Source: CAVIQK01 sp963644945
Lineage (GTDB): Bacteria > Bacillota > Clostridia > Christensenellales > DTU072
Assembly (NCBI GenBank): GCA_963644945.1
Contig: CAVIQK010000003.1
Coordinates: 82,351-146,350 of the forward strand
Direction of reading: 5' to 3'
DNA: 64,000 nucleotides
The notes beneath the pieces are model-generated. The model ran no database searches. It saw only the letters and a list, made by a program, of their open reading frames with translations, and was not told the origin of the DNA. Below are positions 8,191 to 15,521 of this stretch, piece by piece. Each line of letters opens with the position of its first letter. Positions within the stretch are counted from its first letter, which is position 1. Made by a program: the position numbers and the translations under genes.

Positions 8191-8387
8191 TGTGTTTTAG
8201 AAAAAAGACGGAAAACAAACCCGTACAAGAGGAAATAAAAAAAGAAAATTCGAAAGAATTTGACGTGGAAGAACTCCACGAGGCTCTTTTTTCGGTTGAT
8301 ATGGTCCCCATTGCCCCTCCTAAAGATTTAGGAAAAATGGCGCCCGAAGTCAGCCCCGAAGAGTTCACTATATATCGCAAAAATTAA
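8190..8387 (+). CDS. Small protein, MCFRKK paralog without a clear VPY motif
   Basis: The 65-residue product begins MCFRKKTENKPVQEE, matching the N-terminus of its upstream neighbour, and later has MVPIAPP, perhaps a decayed form of the shared motif. The start codon overlaps the upstream stop, so translation is probably coupled. It lacks the acidic tail. The conserved first six residues are the main evidence that this is a true gene that arose by tandem duplication. Confidence 0.65.
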   Translation: MCFRKKTENKPVQEEIKKENSKEFDVEELHEALFSVDMVPIAPPKDLGKMAPEVSPEEFTIYRKN

Positions 8388-8403
8388 GAGGTAGGATAGC
8401 GAA

Positions 8404-8727
8404 ATGAAAAGAAGAAGAAAAGACACTATTGAAACCACCGAAATAGTAGGAGGGTACAGAGCCCCTCAAGCCCCCGAGTTTTATGCATCCGGCGAAGGAC
8501 ATTATGTTATAAATATGCCTAAGGCCTTGCCTGTTGTCAACATGGTGGACGAAAACGGCAATTTATACCAAGCACAAACATTTTATAGACCTCTCCCCAA
8601 CAGTTCTCCGGTAGCCGTCCCCACACCTCCTTCGGTTGTCCAATTGACACCGATTGTGGCGCCGATGACAATAGTTCCGTACATTTCACAAGAACAACCT
8701 CTTTATCAATACGACGACGAAGATTAA
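8404..8727 (+). CDS. Small VPY-motif protein
   Basis: This 107-residue protein has a very basic start (MKRRRK), a middle segment with MPKALPVVNMVDENGNLY that resembles residues 43-61 of the next protein, and the full motif VQLTPIVAPMTIVPYIS at residues 79-95 followed directly by QEQPLYQYDDED, which ends the chain. The motif plus QxQPLxQYD tail is almost the same as that in the membrane protein at 8741. GAGGTAGGA supplies the ribosome site. There is no membrane helix or enzyme motif. Function unknown. Confidence 0.75.
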   Translation: MKRRRKDTIETTEIVGGYRAPQAPEFYASGEGHYVINMPKALPVVNMVDENGNLYQAQTFYRPLPNSSPVAVPTPPSVVQLTPIVAPMTIVPYISQEQPLYQYDDED

Positions 8728-8740
8728 AAGGAATAACGAT

Positions 8741-9736
8741 ATGAACAACAACGAGTATAGCGAAGGTATGTATACCACCAATCAACAAAACGGTAGCAGA
8801 CAATTCGTCGGCGCTCCGCAAAACGACGATGAAGGAATGTGGACACCGGTAGAAGGCAATATCCAAATGCCTCAAGGTGCAAAACCCGGAGTACCGTTTG
8901 TAGGTCCCGACGGCAACATTTACTGCTTGGGCGACGGTCATCCTACCCCTACAATGGGAGCAATTGCCCAAAACATGAACAATGCGATCCCTACTCCGTC
9001 ATCCATTATCCAAATGACGCCTATCGTCCAACCTATTGCACTTGTGCCGTATGCATCTCAAAACCAACCTCTTTTGCAATACGATCCGGCATCAAAGCCT
9101 CCGGTGGAAGTCAAAACTACGTACAAACGTAAACCTTACCCCGTTCTATGCGTATTGCTCGCAATTATCTCAATACTAGGCATAGTACTTATAATGTTTA
9201 TGAATGCTGTCGGCAAAACAGCCGGAGCAGAAGGCTATTCGGCCAACGGACTCGACAGTATATTTTCAACCTTGGCATTTTTAGGAATAGGAAGCAGTTC
9301 GACGACTTACTTTACGCAAGTTTTACAACCTCTCGCAAGCCTTGGCGATGCGTTTTCAAAAAGCCTCGGCATCGGTCTTTCTGTTGTAGCGATACCGGTT
9401 GCTGTTATATTGGCAGTCATAACATACTTGTATATCCTTATTAAATATTGCATAAAACTAGGCTCGGGCAAAAGCCCCCGCAACTTCTCTGTTGCATCGA
9501 TCATGTTGATAATTTTAGGTCTTATTATGCTTGCCGCCGGATACGGAATAGCAAAATCGGTCGAAGCCGAAACCACGATCGCCGCATATTTTGCGGGACA
9601 ATCAAAAGTCGGTGTAGGAATAGGCTCATACATAACAATAGCGCTAGGCGTAATTTCATTGATTTTACCCGGATTTACCAACAAAAAAGCATACGTCGTA
9701 GATAAAGGCAATGAAGACGTATATATAATGGAATAA
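8741..9736 (+). CDS. Four-helix membrane protein with VPY motif
   Basis: The 331-residue protein has an N-terminal tail of about 130 residues, Asn/Gln/Pro-rich, that includes MPQGAKPGVPFVGPDGNIY and then the motif IQMTPIVQPIALVPYAS (residues 90-106) followed by QNQPLLQYDP. Four helices follow at about 133-156, 212-236, 249-271 and 291-311, with an outer loop of about 55 residues between the first two and a short basic inner loop between the second and third. The motif tail should therefore lie in the cytoplasm. The zinc-ribbon protein at 26819 has the same order of parts. AAGGAA precedes the ATG. It is followed after 12 bases by the acyl carrier protein gene. Function unknown. Confidence 0.8.
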   Translation: MNNNEYSEGMYTTNQQNGSRQFVGAPQNDDEGMWTPVEGNIQMPQGAKPGVPFVGPDGNIYCLGDGHPTPTMGAIAQNMNNAIPTPSSIIQMTPIVQPIALVPYASQNQPLLQYDPASKPPVEVKTTYKRKPYPVLCVLLAIISILGIVLIMFMNAVGKTAGAEGYSANGLDSIFSTLAFLGIGSSSTTYFTQVLQPLASLGDAFSKSLGIGLSVVAIPVAVILAVITYLYILIKYCIKLGSGKSPRNFSVASIMLIILGLIMLAAGYGIAKSVEAETTIAAYFAGQSKVGVGIGSYITIALGVISLILPGFTNKKAYVVDKGNEDVYIME

Positions 9737-9748
9737 AGGAGAATAAAA

Positions 9749-9979
9749 ATGGTTTTTGAAAAATGTGTAGAAATTATTGCAGATATGCTCGGCATTGACG
9801 AAAAAGAAATCACGATGGATGCAGACATCGTCAACGGACTCGGAGCCGACAGTCTTGACGTAATCCAAATGCTCAATGCAATGGAAGAAGAATACGGTTT
9901 CACTTTTACCGATGATGAAATACTTACCATCAAAACGGTAGGAGACGTCGTCACTTTGATAGAAGGCAAACAAAAATAA
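9749..9979 (+). CDS. acpP: Acyl carrier protein
   Basis: The 76-residue protein matches AcpP in length and sequence: four-helix layout and the phosphopantetheine attachment site GADSLDV with Ser35. ACP carries growing acyl chains for fatty-acid and phospholipid synthesis as a thioester. A good ribosome site (AAAGGAG) precedes it. It sits at the end of the locus-A operon and just before a terminator, and no fatty-acid synthesis gene is close, so it may be the housekeeping ACP in an unusual place or a dedicated carrier. The sequence does not tell these apart. Confidence 0.93.
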   Translation: MVFEKCVEIIADMLGIDEKEITMDADIVNGLGADSLDVIQMLNAMEEEYGFTFTDDEILTIKTVGDVVTLIEGKQK

Positions 9980-9998
9980 AATAAAACATCAAAATATT

Positions 9999-10032
9999 AA
10001 AAATCATAAGGGTTTTCCTTGTGATTTTTTTT
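9999..10032 (+). terminator. Rho-independent terminator after locus A
   Basis: The stem AAATCA-T-AAGG pairs with CCTT-G-TGATTT across a short loop and is followed by a run of T. It closes the 6723-9979 operon. Confidence 0.8.
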
Positions 10033-10057
10033 AATAATTAAGTTTTTAGAAATCAAA

Positions 10058-11032
10058 ATGAAAGTAGGATCGCATATAAAAGAAAGAAAACATATTCTTG
10101 TATTGTTGTCTATATTGACAATAATTTTGCTTTTAACCACACTTTTTGCTTGCGACGGCGATCTTATCAATTATTCCCTTGAAATCAAAACTTATCCTCA
10201 AAAGACGGAATATTATCTTCAAGACGATTTTGATCCGTCGGGCATAGTCCTAGAACTAAAAAACGAAGTTACCGGAGATATAAAAGAGATAGATTCAACA
10301 TGCGAAAATCTTGAGTTTTCGGGCTTTGATTCGACTTGTTCTGCTGAATCGTTGACAATAACCGCCCTATATAAAAAGAATGAAAAAACTCTAGCCACTG
10401 CATCGTTTAATGTCACGATAAAAGGCGAGTATAGTTATGCTTACAAAGAAAAGGACACTCTTACGGAATATCCCACGTTAGAGACCTCATCGCTCGGTTT
10501 TACCGACATGAGAAATTATGACGAAACAGAAGTTTATTTTGATTTTCCCCTTTCTTCTTTTGATTTAGAAAGCGAAATTTTCAAAATTAAAATAGGCAAT
10601 AAATTATACGGCAAAGACGACAAGTATGAAATAAAAGTTGCATATTTTTGGAGTAATCCCCAAAACTATAAAGTAGAACTCAATTATGCAACGAAGAAAG
10701 ACTCCAAAGTTTCTATTCCGTTGTCTTGTATATTTTTGACGGGAGAAGTCGTAGAAGTCGAAACCGCAAGCAGAGTTTATCGGTATAAAAATACATATAA
10801 GGCGAGCCAAGGCGAAGTAGAAAAGAACGGGGACTACTATTACTGCAAGATTCCTTTTTCCTCGTCAGATCTTCGCACCGTATATGTCAAATACGGCAAT
10901 ATATTTTCAATAGAGTATTTGCAAAAGGTCGGCACCGACTACGTATTGCCTATTCCTGTATCGTTATGGAAAGAAGGCACCATATATGTCTATCGCTACG
11001 ATAGAGAAACATTGCGCTTTTCTCGCCCCTAA
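10058..11032 (+). CDS. Lipoprotein with Ig-like domain
   Basis: This 324-residue protein has a basic start, a hydrophobic stretch (about residues 13-30) and a lipobox LFAC followed by Asp, so it should be exported, lipidated and membrane-tethered. Residues 38-125 (for example LEIKTYPQKTEYYLQDDF and GIVLEL) look like a Big_3-type Ig-like fold related in style to the lipoprotein at 3216. The C-terminal 190 residues are beta-rich and not recognised. No clear ribosome site is seen and it begins 25 bases after the terminator of the previous operon, so the promoter is not obvious. Asp after the lipid Cys would mark an inner-membrane lipoprotein in enterobacteria, but the rule has no meaning here. 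Confidence 0.72.
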   Translation: MKVGSHIKERKHILVLLSILTIILLLTTLFACDGDLINYSLEIKTYPQKTEYYLQDDFDPSGIVLELKNEVTGDIKEIDSTCENLEFSGFDSTCSAESLTITALYKKNEKTLATASFNVTIKGEYSYAYKEKDTLTEYPTLETSSLGFTDMRNYDETEVYFDFPLSSFDLESEIFKIKIGNKLYGKDDKYEIKVAYFWSNPQNYKVELNYATKKDSKVSIPLSCIFLTGEVVEVETASRVYRYKNTYKASQGEVEKNGDYYYCKIPFSSSDLRTVYVKYGNIFSIEYLQKVGTDYVLPIPVSLWKEGTIYVYRYDRETLRFSRP

Positions 11033-11075
11033 ATCTTGCTAATTTTTATAAAATCCCAACTAAAATCACGTTGTT

Positions 11076-11657
11076 TTATTGCCGTCCTTTTATAAGAACG
11101 GTAATTTTTTTAAGAGTAGGAATAAGCACCATCGTCAAAATAAAGTTTAATATAAATACGGCAGATTGAGTGCCTAGTCTATAAACAAGATATGCCCAAA
11201 AATTATCATAAGATTTTCCGTATCCTGCGACAAAATAAAGCCCCATTGTGTTTATAAAAGCCGTGCATACGACAAATGAAACCATGTAAGAAAGGATACA
11301 ATGCAAATAAGGTTTCAGCACATAATCTTTTCTGGGCGGAAGATATTTGATAAGCCCCGGAATAACTCCAAGCAAGCAAGAACCGACAAAAATAACAGGG
11401 TTAGGTGTATAACCGCTAATAAAACACCCGATGAGATCGGCACCGCCCCCGACAATTCCTCCCGAAAACGGCCCTAGAATATAGCCTGCCAAAAAACAAA
11501 TCGTATAAGACAGTGTTATTTTTTGACTGCCGAGCCTTGACGAAAAAGCACTTATTGCCACATTTATTGCAAGTAGCATGGCGGTAGTTGCGATTTTGGT
11601 GGTGCTAAGCCCTCTCTTTTTAGAAGGTGATTTGCCCCCATTGCAATTTTGTGTCAT
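11076..11657 (-). CDS. folT: Folate-family ECF transporter S component
   Basis: FolT is the membrane substrate-binding subunit that captures folates and works with the shared EcfAA'T energising module, whose genes are not in this window. The protein of 193 residues is highly hydrophobic with about six helices, and has the Ala-rich N-terminal helix (TKIATTAMLLAINVAIS) that binds EcfT, followed by GPFSGGIVGGGADLIGCF, typical of this family. I place the start at 11657, where GGAGG precedes the ATG by 7 bases; the longer in-frame extension runs into the riboswitch and terminator. The THF riboswitch upstream supports folate as the ligand. It is convergent with the lipoprotein gene at 10058. Confidence 0.92.
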   Translation of the reverse strand: MTQNCNGGKSPSKKRGLSTTKIATTAMLLAINVAISAFSSRLGSQKITLSYTICFLAGYILGPFSGGIVGGGADLIGCFISGYTPNPVIFVGSCLLGVIPGLIKYLPPRKDYVLKPYLHCILSYMVSFVVCTAFINTMGLYFVAGYGKSYDNFWAYLVYRLGTQSAVFILNFILTMVLIPTLKKITVLIKGRQ

Positions 11658-11694
11658 AAAAAAACCTCCATGGGAAATATCCCGTATAAGAGGT
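11656..11694 (-). terminator. Riboswitch-controlled terminator overlapping the folT ribosome site
   Basis: Read on the minus strand, ACCTC (11690-11694) pairs with GAGGT (11664-11668), with GGGA/TCCC nested inside, and seven T follow. The right arm contains the GGAGG of folT, so the same hairpin can stop transcription and hide the ribosome site. Confidence 0.75.
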
Positions 11695-11712
11695 CCGAAA
11701 AAATAATATTTT

Positions 11713-11812
11713 AGCGGACGCGACAAGAAACCGCGGTTAAAACCTTTCGTCCGTAAACAACATCCCATTTTACGGCACTACAAGAAAATCTTACGCTTCT
11801 TATCTACTCTAT
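11713..11812 (-). promoter_or_regulatory. Tetrahydrofolate (THF) riboswitch
   Basis: The minus-strand leader of folT carries the conserved blocks of the THF aptamer in the right order: GAGTAG (11805-11810), GCGTAAG, GGGATG (11761-11766), ACGAAAGG (11743-11750), CCGCGGT and CGTCCGCT (11713-11720). THF binding is known to lower expression of folate transport genes in Firmicutes. The terminator just downstream is the likely expression platform. Confidence 0.88.
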
Positions 11813-11818
11813 AGGTAC

Positions 11819-11847
11819 ATTTTACGAGCGATTACTTATCTAGTCAA
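11819..11847 (-). promoter_or_regulatory. Promoter for the THF riboswitch-folT unit
   Basis: On the minus strand TTGACT (11842-11847) and TAAAAT (11819-11824) are 17 bases apart, and the predicted start lies just before the aptamer. Confidence 0.78.
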
Positions 11848-11878
11848 GAATAAACAACGTATATCTAAGAAATATGAC

Positions 11879-11907
11879 TTGAAAAATATACATATATTGT
11901 ATATAAT
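11879..11907 (+). promoter_or_regulatory. Promoter for rnj
   Basis: TTGAAA (11879-11884), 17 bases and TATAAT (11902-11907). The leader is about 60 bases and ends in AAGGAT before the ATG at 11975. Confidence 0.8.
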
Positions 11908-11974
11908 TATCATAGATATGTGTTTCGAAAAAACTAAAACAAAACCAACTTTTACTGCATATCAATAAGGATCT

Positions 11975-13648
11975 ATGAAAAAACACAAAATCAACAAACC
12001 TATTAGAATCGTATTCCTCGGAGGAGTCACCGAAATTGGCAAAAACATGACCGCAATAGAATGCGGCGGTGATATAATCGTAATAGATGCGGGGTTATCT
12101 TTTCCCAATTCCGACGAGTTCCCGGGGATCGAATATATAATACCCGACTACACCTACATAAAAGAGCGTGCCGATATGGTAAAAGGCGTAGTCTTTACGC
12201 ATGGCCACGAAGACCACATAGGGGCAACCCCGTACTTTTTTAAGGACATCAAAACATCCGGCTACGGCTCTGCGTTTACCATTGCTCTTATCGAACATAA
12301 ACTCTCCGAAAACAAAGTAAAAGCCGATCTCAACGTGGTCAAATCCGGTGACAAAGTTAAACTTGGTTGTTTTGAAGTGGAGTTTATACAAATAACCCAC
12401 TCGATAGCCGGAGCCTTTGCTTTGAAAATCACAACCCCCCAAGGCGTTATTTTCCATACCGGCGACTTCAAAGTCGATTATACTCCGGTTGACGGTAGAA
12501 TGCCGGATCTTTCACGTATTGCGGAAATCGGAAAAGAAGGAGTCGATATTTTACTGTGCGACTCTACCAATATCGAAAAACAAGGTTATGCAATGTCCGA
12601 ATCTAAAGTCGGCGAAAAACTTGATGAAGTTTTTTCGGGAAACATCGGTCGTCGTATTATAATCGCAACATTTGCATCCAACATACATCGTATCCAACAA
12701 ATAATCAACTGTGCATATAAGTACGGAAGAAGAGTGACTTTTGCAGGAAGAAGTATGGAAAATTATGTATCTATTGCCGAAAGAATAGGCGAGATTTTTA
12801 TCCCAAGAGACATAGTAGTTCCGATAGACAAAATGAGCGGTGTTCCTTACGACAAAATCTGTGTTATATCTACGGGTACGCAAGGCGAAGAAATGTCTGC
12901 ACTGACAAGAATGGCGGACAATCAATATAAGCGTGTCAAAATAGGCGAAAAAGACACTGTCATTTTCTCGTCAAGCCCTATCCCCGGCAACGAAAAACCT
13001 ATCTATGACGTTATCAATCGCCTGTCTAAACTAGGTGCCAAAGTTTATTACCATACAATGTCGGATATTCACGCATCGGGACACGCATGTAGAGAAGAAT
13101 TAAAACTTATACATTCCCTTGTCGCTCCCAAATATTTTATACCCGTCCATGGCGAATATCGTCATTTGATGATGCACAAGGATCTTGCCACTAAAATAGG
13201 AATGAACCCCACCAATGTATTTATTCCGGATCTAGGCTCTGTGTTTGAATTTGACAGCAAAAAGGGCATAAGACAAGGACAGTCGATAGAAGTCGGCAAA
13301 ATACTTATGGACGGCAATGTTATGGGTATGGTTGACGATATAGTGCTAGAAGAGCGAAAACGTCTCTCGCAAGGTGGCATCGTCATAGTCCATATTACGT
13401 TCGAAAAAGTCCGTTACGGCACCTATTCAGGGAAAGTCAATTATACGATCAAGGGCATGCCCAACGGCGAAGATATAGAGAAGATTTTAGTAAAAGACAC
13501 AACGGCGCTTGTCAACCAAGCCGAATGGCAAGACAGTGACGAAGAGAAGAAAAAGGCAGAACTCGGGAAATTGATAAGACGTATCCTTCTCGGAAAACTC
13601 GAAAAACGCCCGATGATAATTCCAATTATTGACGAAATAGCGGAGTAA
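11975..13648 (+). CDS. rnj: Ribonuclease J
   Basis: RNase J is a zinc-dependent 5'-3' exonuclease and endonuclease of mRNA decay and rRNA maturation in Firmicutes. The 557-residue protein has the usual length and layout: metallo-beta-lactamase core with GGVTEIGKNM (16-25) and the metal motif HGHEDH (76-81), the beta-CASP domain with ATFASNIHR and SSSPIPGNE, the late motif HASGHA, then PVHGEYRH and a C-terminal domain. It leads a two-gene unit with the glycosyltransferase 3 bases downstream. Whether it is the J1 or J2 type cannot be stated. Confidence 0.96.
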   Translation: MKKHKINKPIRIVFLGGVTEIGKNMTAIECGGDIIVIDAGLSFPNSDEFPGIEYIIPDYTYIKERADMVKGVVFTHGHEDHIGATPYFFKDIKTSGYGSAFTIALIEHKLSENKVKADLNVVKSGDKVKLGCFEVEFIQITHSIAGAFALKITTPQGVIFHTGDFKVDYTPVDGRMPDLSRIAEIGKEGVDILLCDSTNIEKQGYAMSESKVGEKLDEVFSGNIGRRIIIATFASNIHRIQQIINCAYKYGRRVTFAGRSMENYVSIAERIGEIFIPRDIVVPIDKMSGVPYDKICVISTGTQGEEMSALTRMADNQYKRVKIGEKDTVIFSSSPIPGNEKPIYDVINRLSKLGAKVYYHTMSDIHASGHACREELKLIHSLVAPKYFIPVHGEYRHLMMHKDLATKIGMNPTNVFIPDLGSVFEFDSKKGIRQGQSIEVGKILMDGNVMGMVDDIVLEERKRLSQGGIVIVHITFEKVRYGTYSGKVNYTIKGMPNGEDIEKILVKDTTALVNQAEWQDSDEEKKKAELGKLIRRILLGKLEKRPMIIPIIDEIAE

Positions 13649-13651
13649 AAT

Positions 13652-14761
13652 ATGGTAGAAAAGAAAAAGATTTTGATTTTCAACACTTATGACAGCCAAG
13701 AATGTTCCTATGCAATCAAAGAGTTGTTTGCGGGCGACTCCGAAATTTTGCCTATACTTTTTGCAGAATACGAACTTCGTGGGTTTATACAAAATCTCCT
13801 TACGGAAAAAATGTACGGAGATTATTCTCCTGTGAGAAGTTGGTGGCGGGTACTTAAAACCAGAGTACTAACTAGGAACATGGATTCTTCCGAATTTGCC
13901 CCCGTAGAATATATGAAGAAAAACAGTCTTGCCATACGCAAGATGAAGACAATATTTTTCAAATATCATCCGTCGCTTGTCGTTTGCCTTGGCAAAAAAG
14001 CCGTCCTAGCCGCAATCACCGCAAGAGAAAAGATGAATGTCAGCACAAAAATAGTTGCAGTAATAAGCGACTATGCTCTTGACAAAAGATTCATAAAGAA
14101 AGGCATCGATCACTATGTAGTCCCCATGAATTACATGAAGGCAATGCTTCTACAAGAGGGAATTCCCGAAGATCAAATAAGTGTTATTCCGGTCCTTGTA
14201 AGAAAAGAGTTCTTAAAACCCGTTGACAAAGAATTCGCCACCAAAGAACTAGGACTAAACCCAAAACTACCTACGGTTATGATAAGATCGGCATATTCCT
14301 ACAATCCGCTTACAAAAAAATTGGTGTCATATTTAAGGAAAGAAAAACTTCGCATGAACATTCTAGTCGATTGCGGATATGATAGAGGACTCCTTGAGCA
14401 AATTCAAGAAATAGCCGCCCCTAATATAATAGGTAGGAACGAACTCATGGATCTACATTTAGCCTATGCATCGGCAGATGTCGTAGTCACAAGACCGAGA
14501 TCCGAGAACATCGCCATGTGTATCGCAAAACGCATTCCGCTTATCACTTACGACAGCGTCGGCGAAATGGAAAAGCGCACTGCAAGTATAATAAGTCTAG
14601 ACTATTCCGTAGATTGCAGTTCGACCGATGAAGTTATGGGGACATTATCGTCCTTCCTTGACAACAAAAAGGCATATATCAAAAACCTTGCAGTCCCCGA
14701 AATGACACAAGCCGAGGCACAAGATGCCATGTCAAAACTACTAAAAGGCTTAATATCATAA
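13652..14761 (+). CDS. GT-B glycosyltransferase, MGDG-synthase/MurG-like
   Basis: The 369-residue protein looks like a two-domain GT-B enzyme. The N-terminal half has the pattern HPSLVVCLGKKAVLAA and KIVAVISDYALDKRF, similar to the N-terminal domain of diacylglycerol glucosyl/galactosyltransferases; the C-terminal half has PTVMIRSAYSY, ILVDCGYDRGLLEQI and the nucleotide-binding stretch ASADVVVTRPRSENIAMCI. Such enzymes add sugars to membrane diacylglycerol or to lipid II. The Gly-rich loop that usually follows the first beta strand is not typical, so donor and acceptor are open. It begins 3 bases after rnj and is probably cotranscribed with it. Confidence 0.55.
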   Translation: MVEKKKILIFNTYDSQECSYAIKELFAGDSEILPILFAEYELRGFIQNLLTEKMYGDYSPVRSWWRVLKTRVLTRNMDSSEFAPVEYMKKNSLAIRKMKTIFFKYHPSLVVCLGKKAVLAAITAREKMNVSTKIVAVISDYALDKRFIKKGIDHYVVPMNYMKAMLLQEGIPEDQISVIPVLVRKEFLKPVDKEFATKELGLNPKLPTVMIRSAYSYNPLTKKLVSYLRKEKLRMNILVDCGYDRGLLEQIQEIAAPNIIGRNELMDLHLAYASADVVVTRPRSENIAMCIAKRIPLITYDSVGEMEKRTASIISLDYSVDCSSTDEVMGTLSSFLDNKKAYIKNLAVPEMTQAEAQDAMSKLLKGLIS

Positions 14762-14846
14762 AAAATCAATATTTTATATAAAATAAAGAGTGTTTTAAGT
14801 TAGCGCATTTATATTATAGAAAATCTTACATTTCTAGGAGAATAAT

Positions 14847-15521
14847 ATGAAAGTTTTGATAGTCGATGACGAAAAACAACTTGCCAAGGCGATAGTTTGT
14901 TATCTCAACAAAAACAAGATAGAAGCCGATACCGTTGACAACGGTGACGACGGACTTTATTACGGCTTGACCGGAGTGTATGATGTCATTGTCCTAGATA
15001 TAATGCTTCCAAAACTTGACGGCTATCAAGTCTTATCCCTCCTCAGAAAAGACGGAATTTCAACCCCTGTTTTGTTCTTGTCCGCAAAAGGCACAACCGA
15101 TGACAGAATAAAAGGTCTAGACGTCGGAGCCGATGATTATCTTGCAAAACCTTTTGACCTTGGCGAACTCCTAGCAAGAATAAAAGCCCTCGCCAGAAGA
15201 AAACAAGAATTTGTCGGAGATGACTTAAAATTTGGAGATATTTCCGTATCCCGCAATTCTTACGAACTCACCGTAGGAGACAAAAAAATCCTTTTGGGAC
15301 TCAAAGAATTTTCTATTTTAGAGTACCTTATAATAGATCAAAATCAATATCTCTCTAAGGATATGATAATAGAAAAGGTTTGGGGCTATGATGCCGATAC
15401 CGAATACAACAACGTAGAAGTTTACATTTCGTTTATAAGGAAAAAACTCGAAGCACTAGGAAGCAAAGTCGTAATCAAAGCCCATCGTGGCGTAGGGTAC
15501 AAATTGGAGATTCAAAGTTGA
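14847..15521 (+). CDS. OmpR/PhoB-family response regulator
   Basis: A receiver domain (residues 1-120, acidic pocket Asp7-Asp8, phosphoacceptor Asp51 in VLDIMLPKLDGY, Lys in DYLAKPFD) is joined to a winged-helix DNA-binding domain ending in IKAHRGVGYKLE. The total of 224 residues is standard. AGGAG precedes the start. The gene overlaps the histidine kinase gene by four bases (ATGA-type junction), so the two make a two-component system. The regulated genes are not evident from the neighbourhood; the TATTAT near 14812 may be part of its promoter. Confidence 0.94.
   Translation: MKVLIVDDEKQLAKAIVCYLNKNKIEADTVDNGDDGLYYGLTGVYDVIVLDIMLPKLDGYQVLSLLRKDGISTPVLFLSAKGTTDDRIKGLDVGADDYLAKPFDLGELLARIKALARRKQEFVGDDLKFGDISVSRNSYELTVGDKKILLGLKEFSILEYLIIDQNQYLSKDMIIEKVWGYDADTEYNNVEVYISFIRKKLEALGSKVVIKAHRGVGYKLEIQS

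Noticed and set aside
11658..11768. N-terminal extension of FolT
   Set aside because: The region is riboswitch and terminator RNA, and GGAGG marks the start at 11657.
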